A stretch of DNA of 64,000 nt, from the NCBI GenBank assembly GCA_035048495.1, contig CM068551.1:20586248-20650247 (forward strand), written 5' to 3'. Made by a program: the position numbers and the translations under genes. Source of the DNA: Euptelea pleiosperma. Its lineage: Eukaryota; Streptophyta; Magnoliopsida; Ranunculales; Eupteleaceae. The stretch's first letter is position 1. Each line of letters starts with the position of its first letter. Below are positions 55,574 to 64,000 of this stretch, one piece after another. The notes below the pieces were generated by a model that did not search any database, was not told the DNA's origin, and saw only the letters and a program-made list of their open reading frames with translations.

Positions 55574-56749
55574 AAGGGTCACAAAGTCAGTCCACAAGTG
55601 CTTCTAGATGATGTGGTTTATAAGATGACATAGCCATCAAAAACCAACAAATACCTAATGCTTTTCGATTCTTCTACCAGTGATTTGGATTCATTCGTGA
55701 GTCCTGACACGCCCATGGACTAGACGAGGAATTAGAATGCTATAAAATGTGGGCTAGGCAGACCATCTTTCCATGATGAATTGATACCTACTCTAGCAAT
55801 ATGGTCCCATTGGTAAAAGATCCAATACTGAGGCATTGAGAGTTTGAAAATTCTTTGAAAAAAAAACTTAGGGTTTAGTTAACTAGTTGTAGGCATTTGA
55901 GGAAGGGACCACCAAAGCCAATTGTTGAATTTGAAGTAAAAACTCTATGAAACAAATCCCATATTTGATCCATTACCGAGATGTGATTGCCTCAATTCCA
56001 GTTTGGCCAGTTCGCAAACAATGTGTCCTTTCATCCACCTTCTCTTGCACCCGTGTACCGCACCCATGCTAAAAAAAGAGTTTAAAAGTTTTAAACTTAC
56101 ATTAAAGTCTTGTCAAGTAAGCCAGCTTTTTCAACATCGGCATGAGGCTATGGATTCATGTGGCAACTTTTAAGTGCTTAGTGTCGAGTCACAACAAAAT
56201 TTTTTCAACCTTAATTCAAAGCCTATTCTCATGTACTTACCTACTAATCTTCCGACCACCTCGCGTGCTTACCAAAAAAATAAAAAATAAAAAAAGAAAA
56301 AGAAAAACTCAATAACTGATATTCGATATGAAGAATAACATTATTCCCATTTTTATGATGTCATTATTCACCGATCCAAAACCTAGCATTGAGGTGGCAT
56401 GGAATTACCTTAACATCGAGGGTATAAGAGGTCTCGAGTTTTTCCTTCGGACTAAATTCCAGCCCACAGGACACAAATATACATATTCTTAGTAATTAAC
56501 TGTTTAGCTTGTATTTAGGATGCGTTTGGGTAAGCTTAAAAACTGCAATAAGCCAGCTTTTGGCGGTTTGTAAGTACTTATCGTATAAACTATGCATTTG
56601 GTGAAATTTAAAAAGTACTCTATAATAGTTCAATAAGCTCCCAAATCACCATAAGCAAAAATTGTTTTTGAGCGACTTTTGCTAATTGCTTTTATGGGAA
56701 GCCATTCTTAAAAAAAAATTCTTTCTTTTTTTATTTGAATCACTCTCCG
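55574..56749. other. intergenic, no gene
   Basis: AT-rich. A GCGTTTGGGTAAGC start near 56520 followed by AAGCCAGCTTTTGGCGG resembles a hAT-type MITE end, but the partner end was not found. Confidence 0.35.
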
Positions 56750-56885
56750 TTAGCATTGTATTTCCAATATTTTGATCCTTTTATAGGTGCCTTAACATTT
56801 GCATGATACATATCATATTTTAACATGAGTCAAATGGCGGTTAAACTAGGTCAAGGATGGTATTCCTAAAATTTGAAAGTATAGA
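56750..56885 (+). repeat. dispersed repeat with CAATATTTTGATCC, copy 3
   Basis: CAATATTTTGATCCTTTTATA, GAGTCAAATGGCGGTTAAAC and TAGGTCAAGGATGGTATTCC follow the order of the copies at 712 and 52012. GTTAAACTAG is shared exactly with copy 1. Confidence 0.55.
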
Positions 56886-56889
56886 GGGA

Positions 56890-57105
56890 AGGTCGAGCTC
56901 AGGAGACCCCCTTTTTTCTGACCCCTCTTGGTGTTCGTGTGCTTGGCCATGGATTTCAAGAATCCAACGGTGGTTGTCAGCGTCGAGCTAGCATCACTTT
57001 TTTCACTTTTGGTGGCGCTGACAACCACCGTCGGATTCTTGAAATCCACGGTCAAGCACGCGAACACCGAGAGGAGCCTGAAAAAGGGGGTCCTCATAGC
57101 CTGAG
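56890..57105. repeat. long near-perfect hairpin (~85-bp arms, ~30-base loop)
   Basis: The left arm AGGTCGAGCTCAGGAGACCC...GATTTCAAGAATCCAACGGTGGTTGTCAGCG pairs with CGCTGACAACCACCGTCGGATTCTTGAAATC...GGTCCTCATAGCCTGAGCC (words partial). The inner 40 bases pair almost without mismatch. The outer ends resemble the 2416-2802 MITE. Confidence 0.85.
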
Positions 57106-57779
57106 CCTATTATTAATTACTTTAAAATTTATTTATTTTTATTTTACTTTGGTCAGTAACTTGGGATCTAACCAAAGACCTAATGGTTGTGGTTAGAATG
57201 TCAAGTAATTGAGCTACAAGTTCAAACCCTCTTTGGTAGGAAAGCAGGTTAGTAGGGTGAAAGCCAAATTTTTGGTAAAGAGGGGTTAATTAGGATATTT
57301 TGACACGGCTTTTTAACGGCCGCATAAGACCGTCAAATTCACCGTTAACTTTAAGTTCGCATTTGATAAGGTTAAGACATTTGTATTTTTATTATTTTTT
57401 TTAAGATAATCGTCATAATCAACTCTCGACTCATTTGGTGTAGGTCCCACAAAGCCGTGTCAAAATCCATGTAAGAATATTTGTGACCAAGTAAACGTTA
57501 CTGTAAGCAATTCAAGTGTAATAGATTTATATGAGTCGTCTAGTTGTGGTATTTTAAGGAATTATTTTAGTTGACTAAGTCTGCACTACCCTTTATCGAT
57601 TCCCCCCACTAACATGTCTACTAGATAAGCTTGCTTTCTAATAAAAAAAACACAATGAAAAGTAAGAATTTTATCAACTACCTAGGATAATTTATTTATA
57701 AATGTTTTAAGTAAACTTGACTTTTGACATTATGACCATTTATTCTTTCTTTTTTACATATTAAAACAAGTAACAAAGG

Positions 57780-58505
57780 TCCAAGTTTCCTTCTTCTTCT
57801 TCTTCTTTTAGTTTTTTTTTTCTTCTTTTTCTTTCAGGGTGGGGCTCCCTCCCTCCCTCCTGCTAATCCGGCCATTTCCGAAACTGTCTTTCCCACCCCT
57901 GCTCCGAAAAACTCTAGTACGCTCCTGCACACCAATTTTGCTTAGAAGTCAGAGTTTGCTGGATGTGCGGTGCATATATTTTTTTTTTTAACAAATGTCC
58001 AAGTTAATGATTTAATTGTTTCTCTATAGTTAGGTCATTTCACAAAGGTCCAATTTTTGTTTCTGGGTGGGGCTGCCCTCCCTCTTACTAATCCGGCCAT
58101 TTTCGAACCTGTTATTCCAACCCTTGCTCCTACACACCAATCTTGCCTGAAAACCTAAGCTTGTTAATAGCACGCAACTTCTTTTTTTTTTTTTTTAACA
58201 GAGGTCCAAGTTCATGATTCCATTGTTTCTCTATAGTTACATCATTTCACAAAGGTCCATTTTATTTTTATTTTTTTTGTTTCAGGGTGGGGCCGCCCTC
58301 CCTCCCTCCTACTAATTCGGCCATTTCGAACCTGTCTTTCCCACCCCTGCTCTGAAAACTCTAGTGCCCTCTTGCACACCAATCTTGCTTGAAAGCCAGA
58401 GTTTGCTGGATGCGCGCTATTAGCGCGCAACGTTTTGTTTTGTTGTATTTTTAAGTCAAGTTCATGGTTCAAATGTTTCTCTATAATTAGGTCATTTCAC
58501 AAACA
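57780..58505 (+). repeat. three tandem ~225-bp repeats
   Basis: The block CAGGGTGGGGC-TCCCTCCCTCC, AATCCGGCCATTTC, CTTTCCCACCCCTGCTC, GCACACCAATCTTGC recurs with starts near 57836, 58064 and 58284. The junctions carry a poly-T run then CAAGTTCATGATTC and TCTCTATAGTTA. It is a young imperfect tandem array with no coding content. Confidence 0.85.
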
Positions 58506-59502
58506 CCTTTTCCCTAATGTAGGATTAATTGTGGTTTAGGTTTATGACATATGCACCAATCTCTTTCAAGGAGGAGTTTGCCTAACCCATGGAAAAAGAC
58601 AATTCTTATTACATTATTAAACTATAGTGCAATAGGTTAATGGGATAATGAATATCATTCATAAATTAATTACTTTTTTAAGTCTAAGTCTATTTGCTTA
58701 TGGGTTGCAAATTATTCGGCTGGGCCCCCGTGTACGTGACACACCGTAACGATTGGTGCGATTTCGCTTTGTTGTCAAAGTAGCATAAGTACCTTAGTCT
58801 TTTTCATATTTCTCGGATAAGCTTAATCGGAACATAGGAGTAGGACAAACCGGTCGGCGAACCAGAGACTAGGCATCGGTTTACCGGTTCAATTGCCAGG
58901 TCAACTCGGGCGACAATGCCAACATATAATACCAAAATAAAAATAAAAAAGGGTCCAATTTGAACAGTTTAACCACTTTGGGTTGATAAAAAAGAATGTT
59001 CGACCGGACTGGGTTTTGGAACCAATTCACTCATTTGCCTATTGAACCGGCAGAATCTCGGAGGCTTTCGGAACATTGGTGGGACCTAATTATTTCTTAA
59101 TATCGGACGACATAGCACCTAATTCACTCGATTTTTCTTCGTTTACCTAATTGATGGTGCCGAATTGTGTCTTTTTCTCATTGGTCAAAAGTGCATTTTG
59201 GGCTCTGCGCAACCCTCATTATTAGTTTTATAATTATTTATTAAAGTTAGTGACTTGCATGGTGCCTCGGAGTACATTTTTCTCCAATGAGAAAGAGAGA
59301 CAAGTTGACACCATGGCTGAATACATGGTGCCCGTGCCCGAATGCATATAATAATAATAACGGAATATTTCTTAAACAAAAAATAATTTTAAACTATTCA
59401 CAAAAACAAAAATAACTCTTGAAAATTTACAAAAAAAAAAAAAGGTAACTAGAGGCCCTTTTCTCATGACAAAAATTAAGGCTGAAAAAGGGTGTTTGCC
59501 CA
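58506..59502. other. intergenic, no gene
   Basis: About 58840-59060 has GGTTCAATTGCC, ACCGGTTTACCGG-like and GAACCGG words of a dispersed simple repeat. No gene or complete element was recognised. Confidence 0.35.
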
Positions 59503-59855
59503 TTGAGGAGTAAAACTTCTATCACAATACGAGCCACGTGACACACTCTTAGTGGATGCTGACTGTATGGATGTTTGGCCAGTACCTCAATGGACCTGCA
59601 AACCAAAAATTGGCCTGATTAGTAATTTACAACCTTTGGATCTTTGCACTCAAATAATGCTCAAATTCCTACAGTTAAAATCAACCATTGAAAATGACTT
59701 CAATCCAACACTTATAAACTACTGATCAAGTTTATTTTTGGTATGTAGGTACACCTAGTGATTGGCCAAACATCCATATGGTCAGCGTCCACTAAGAGTG
59801 TGCCAAGCTGCTCGTATTGTGAGAGAAATTCTACTTCTTAACTTTTGTCAGCCTT
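59503..59855. mobile_element. MITE family A
   Basis: Left: GAGTAAAACTTCTATCAC, GAGCCACGTGACACACTC, GGATGTTTGGCCAGTACC. Right: CAAGTTTATTTTTGGTATG, GATTGGCCAAACATCC, GTGTGCCAAGCTGCTCG, GAAATTCTACTTC. Full length, with the G-box core intact only on the left. Confidence 0.8.
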
Positions 59856-59968
59856 TTTCAACCTCAATTTTTGTAGGGAGAGACGCCTCCTTACGTTAAT
59901 TTGTAAATTTCAAAAGTTATTTTTATTTTTGTAAATAGTTTAAAATTACTTTTTGTTTAAGAAAATTT

Positions 59969-59971
59969 TCC

Positions 59972-60006
<35 letters not shown>
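59969..60006. repeat. (TAA)12 microsatellite
   Basis: An uninterrupted AAT/TAA trinucleotide run of about 38 bases. Confidence 0.95.
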
Positions 60007-60117
60007 GGGAAATGATTTTTTCAGTTTAAAAATAATGTTTTTACTTGTCTTTTCAAAAGTTAAATATGAAGTGACGAGGGCATCTTTATTAAAATGGGAA
60101 AATGTTAACTGGAATAA

Positions 60118-60418
60118 GGGCGTGTTTGATTGCAAAGTGGGAAAATTACCTTTTCTTTGAAAAATCACAATTGTCCGTTGTTAGATAGCCATTTTAAATC
60201 TGTCTAATTTTCCCTACCAAACTATTTAAATATGGATAATTTTTCCTCGTAAGCCTGGAATTCATTTCCCATCCAGATATATGAGAATTCATTTCCACCT
60301 GAAAATACACTTTTATTTTCTCACATGATTGAAATATGTGTTCTTAGTTGCAACCAATCAGCCATTTCCCATATTTGTATTTTCTCGGGAAAATTTTCTG
60401 TGCAAACAAACATGCCCC
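60118..60418. mobile_element. PIF/Harbinger-like MITE, uninterrupted paralogue of the 39253 element
   Basis: GGGCGTGTTTGATTGCAAAG at the left and CAAACAAACATGCCCC at the right are inverted. The interior (GGAAAATTACCTTTTC, CATTTCCACCTGAAAATAC, CCAATCAGCCATTT) aligns with 39253-39998 minus its insertion. TAA flanks the left, but the right flank is ATG. Confidence 0.8.
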
Positions 60419-60729
60419 ATGTGAAAAAGGCGACGGAAAAATTATTTTAAAAATAAAAATAGTAGATATTATTAAGTCAGCCATTCGGGGATTAAAGCTA
60501 ATCAAAGCTTTTTTGAGTTTAGAAAAATGTGGGTCTGTTTGGGGAAATTCAGTAAATTTTGAAGGAGAATTTGGGCATTGAAAATTCCCATCATTATCGA
60601 AGTTTGTGCAAATGTCAATTAGCGTCAAATCATGATGTTTGCTACTTTTGCTCTTTTTGGCTTACGAATACGAATGGGGCAGTGTTACTATCATCCCCTA
60701 CTAGTCTTGGTCTCTGTCGTCATCTCTAC

Positions 60730-61018
60730 CATGGTTTTAACTTTTAAATAACGACGTTTTAACGATTTTAACGGTCGTTAAGATGAAAAACCGCCATTTT
60801 TTCCTGAAAAAATTTGTGGGAAAACACCTGTTACTTCTGTTAAATTCTGTTAAATTTCTGTTATTTCCACTTTTTCCGTTTTTGAAAATTTGAAATTCAA
60901 ATTTCAGCGCCATTTTTTTTTGTTAAATTCCATTTTTGCCATTGTCGATTACAATTCGTTTTAACAGTAACGCCCCCAGTCCGTTGTATACCGTTAAGAC
61001 AGCCTCTTTTAAACCATG
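60730..61018. mobile_element. hAT-like family B copy
   Basis: It runs from CATGGTTTTAACTTTTAAATAACG to CCTCTTTTAAACCATG (words partial), with TTTTAACGATTTTAACGG, GAAATTCAAATTTCAGCGCC and AACGCCCCCAGTCCG inside. The flanks ATCTCTAC and AGCCCTAG match only partly, so the duplication is decayed. Confidence 0.75.
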
Positions 61019-62035
61019 AGCCCTAGGTCTATCAGCGGTAGTTCATAAAACAGGTGGGTCAAATACGAGCTGACTCAGATCCGACCCGTATATTTATGAG
61101 CTTGGATCTTTAAAATTAAAGGTGTAAATATACTAAATAAGGCACAAAAGCCGGCACAAACCGCAGTTACAGGATACACGAACTCAGTCCGAAAATTCAA
61201 AACCTTGCCTAGGTTCCACCCTAATCCTCGAGCGGGTTAAGAAAAGTCTGTCCGAGTCTAGCCAGAACTCGAATTTACCAAAAAAAATAAAAAACTTCCC
61301 CTTTCATACCTTTTTTTTAGATTTAAAAAAAGGTTTTTAGTGGGCCTGAAACTGGCCCAAAACCCAGACCCATGCTGGCCCGATAATTCTGGCTTCGGGG
61401 GTAAGGGTCTTTGAGCTTCGACCAGCCAAATTCAGGCCGGGCTCAGACTGGCCCAAATTTGATAATAATCCAAAAATTCAGGCAGGGTAGCTCGAATGTA
61501 CACCCTTCAAAAAATATTAGAACTTAAAATCGATTAGATATGGATATGAGTGATCTGATCTGAGTCGGACTCGAGGCTCGGATCAAGTTTGGATTTGGGT
61601 AAACGGAGCAGGTTAGATATGAGTTTTGGATCTTGAATCCTTATTAAAATATATATTCTGTAGTGGATATTTGCCACGTATATTATAAAGTCATATTTGA
61701 ATCCGGATGTACCTAGATCCAACTCAGAACTGACCCATTTCTTGCCCTTTCAGCTTTTTCGACCCTAGTTAGTAATTTCTGCATAGTGTAAGCGTATTAT
61801 ATCTGAATAGTAAATTTTTTTTTTTTTTTTGAAAAAAATATTTTAAACTACCATACACATTGAACTGTACGGATTATTCATCATTTTTTTTCTTCTTCTG
61901 TAAAACGGATTAAAACATATATTTTTATTTTTTCAATAAAACTTTCCAATAATACTTCAAATTCGACACCTGCAGGAAAAAAGTCCATTAATACATTCTT
62001 AGTGATTAATGACCTGGCTTTCTTTTATCCGGGGT
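61019..62035. other. intergenic with GGCCCGA/GACCCG dispersed repeat
   Basis: About 61060-61500 is rich in ACTCAGATCCGACCC, CTGGCCC and GGCCGGGC words, and about 61530-61740 in GATCTGAGTCGG and GGATCTTGAATCC. These are repeat remnants. No gene. Confidence 0.4.
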
Positions 62036-64000
62036 TCTCCAATCTCTGTTAAAAATCAGCCCGATAGGTGATTTTAAGCCATTGGATCTTTGTACCCACC
62101 CCAAAATAATGATCCAATCCCATTGTTATAAATCAACCCATAAAAAGACAATCTGACGAATATAAAGCACTAACCATGCTAATATTTTGTATGTAATGCT
62201 GGACTCTTTATACTAAATCATATTATACATGAATTATTCTCGAATTATTTTTTTTCCTGTTTATTTGACAGTTTTTTTTTACCGTATTTCAAAATTTTCA
62301 AAACGGATTATATTCGTACTATTCCCGTCCTGAATTTTTTCCATATGCCGAATTGCCAACTAGGTTCTCGACTAGCCTGGTTAAATTTTAGGATAATAAT
62401 TTTTTTTCTTTTAGTAAGGTCTTTTTCGAATAAAAATTTTAATATATTGACACAAATACCCCTATAATAAAACTATTATTATCTATTTGTAAGGGTATTT
62501 TTGTCAACATATTAAAATTTTGAGTAGAATGGTAAAAAATAAATTCACCGGAAAAAAGTATTAAAAAATGAGAAAAAAAAAGTGGGGGAACAAATAAAGA
62601 GGGAGAATATTTGTTTGTTTGCTTTGAAAGGGCGTGAAAAAAAGTCAAAGCAAGAGAGGGTGTGTTTGTGTTCCGCTTCGTTCTCGTTTTTTTCTCCTTT
62701 TGTTTTTTCTCCCCCTTCAAGGACAAGACTCTCGAGACGGACGAAAGAGAAATAGAAAGTGGATGCCATGTCATCTGCACACATCAGCATTTACAACTGT
62801 CTCCAACGAGTGATGCGTCAACCTACTTTTTCATTCTTAAAGTGGTGCTTTGGCTCCTGGGGTAGTTTTGTCCTTAGCTTGGAAATTTTGATAAAAAGGG
62901 TTCATTCGTTGTTTGGCTTGCAATGAATGCCAAATCTGAGATATCCCTTCCTTATCCCTATAGCCAAACATGTATGTTTATATCTAGCAAATGTTTTGGA
63001 TGTGTTCCAACCCTAATTAGTAAATTCTCGAATTATTGATGAACCGTGTAAATTATTCGAAAAACGAACCGAACAACGTCCTATTCAAAGTTTTGGAAAA
63101 AAATCGGGCATTTTTTTAACATGCTTGACGAACTTTGCCGCACTCCCAATTGCTAACTAGGGTTCCAATAGAGTTCTATTAGCTGCATCTTCTGGGTTTT
63201 CCGGGTTTTAGGGTGGGTCTAGGGGTGTTAGTGGGCCAGGTACAGTCCGGGCCAATTTTGATTAAACCCGACCCAAAATAGGTATAATGGATTGGTCTTT
63301 GATTTAAAACCGGCGTAAGCTTATTTTTACTAAAACTTACCCAAGCTCTTTTAATTATTTAATGGGCTTTAAAGTAAGCACGGGCTGAAGCCTGGGCCTA
63401 AAAAGCCGATCAATCCAACCTAGCCATTCAAATTCAATGGGTCCCATCAAAAAGCCTCTTGGGCAAACTATTATCGCAACCATCTCTAGTGTTTAAACTT
63501 CCTTTGAACCACTCATCTTTTTTACAAGTCTACAGAAGTTTATTTTCCAATCTCATAGATGGAACCCATTAAATTGTGGGTCCATACTGTGGATGTCATG
63601 GTTTCCATGCAACTTTATGCCACGTGGTGTAGGTACATTGGGATGAAACTTGCCACGCAGGCAAGGTGGAAAAGTAAGTCATCACATTCAGGAAGCGCCA
63701 CCTATACATGGGAAGTAGGGGCCACATGATTTAACAAGAGAATATTATAAAGGGTCACGATTTAACAAGGTATACCTGACATTCATAAAAAAACAAAAAA
63801 AAACAGCTTCTTTTGATGATTTTTGCAAAGGTATACCGTGCACCCCCATATCAAATCTTGGACGTGGATGATGAGAACCCAGCAGCCAAACACACCTTAA
63901 TTAGATGTCCTAGAGCAAGGATAATACCATCAAGAGTCAGGACCCGAGTCATCAGGGTAAAGAACATATGGTGACCTTCTCAATCTTCTAAGCATCTGTG
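62036..64000. other. intergenic, no supported gene
   Basis: About 62055-62150 is a family A fragment (AATCAGCCCGATAGGTGATTT, CATTGGATCTTTGTACCC). About 63215-63440 is a GGGCC/GACCC dispersed repeat. CACGTGG occurs near 63624. Short frames near 62440-62860 have no family match and lie in low-complexity A- or T-rich sequence. Confidence 0.4.

Noticed and set aside
1..64000. CRISPR arrays, prokaryotic operons, phage or viral genomes
   Set aside because: Direct repeats are dispersed or tandem without spacer structure. Genes are split, plant-type and monocistronic, and no viral polymerase or capsid frame was recognised.

Overview
This window is nuclear DNA from a flowering plant. The evidence is split genes with GT-AG introns, plant-only families (AP2/ERF, WRKY, DMP/DUF679, a PLS-class pentatricopeptide protein), no operons, and intergenic space packed with small non-autonomous transposons and LTR-element remnants. 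The species cannot be fixed from the sequence. All gene models below were built by eye from reading frames, splice signals and family knowledge.

Genes, left to right: an intronless ERF repressor with a C-terminal EAR motif (6391-6939, +); a large PLS-class PPR protein with one small 5' intron (13726-16489, -); an intronless four-span DMP/DUF679 membrane protein (19083-19733, +); a three-exon GT47 exostosin-family glycosyltransferase (20516-25874, -); a six-exon UTP23-type ribosome-biogenesis factor (27883-34421, -) that carries an apparent one-base frameshift in exon 4; an unresolved serine-rich small ORF (40338-40670, +); and a group IId WRKY factor of the WRKY21/39/74 type (47783-49715, -, perhaps starting at 50081). 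These are unrelated single-copy-style genes and do not form a pathway. Both transcription-factor genes and the glycosyltransferase gene have G-box elements or purine/pyrimidine microsatellites close upstream.

Most of the rest is repeats. Family A is a foldback MITE of about 270-400 bp whose arms carry a G-box core (often GCCACGTGGC). At least a dozen copies or fragments are present, one with an exact 9-bp target duplication, and copies lie directly upstream of the ERF and GT47 genes. Family B is hAT-like, built from the palindromes CCGTTTAAACGG or CCGTTATAACGG, with 8-bp target duplications. Other families are PIF/Harbinger-like MITEs with TTA duplications, Helitron-like short elements (A|TCTATAT...CTAG|T, three copies), a GATCC-rich family that includes a perfect 132-bp tandem duplication, and several long hairpins. 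Nested insertions can be read directly at 37.1-38.0, 39.25-40.0, 51.2-51.9 and 55.1-55.6 kb. LTR-element remnants lie at 9.8-10.9 kb (gypsy-type) and in UTP23 intron 4 (copia-type).

No CRISPR, phage, operon or other prokaryote-type system is present, and I found no convincing tRNA or rRNA gene. The most unusual content is the G-box-carrying MITE family, the palindromic hAT-like family with its nested insertions, and the UTP23 frameshift.
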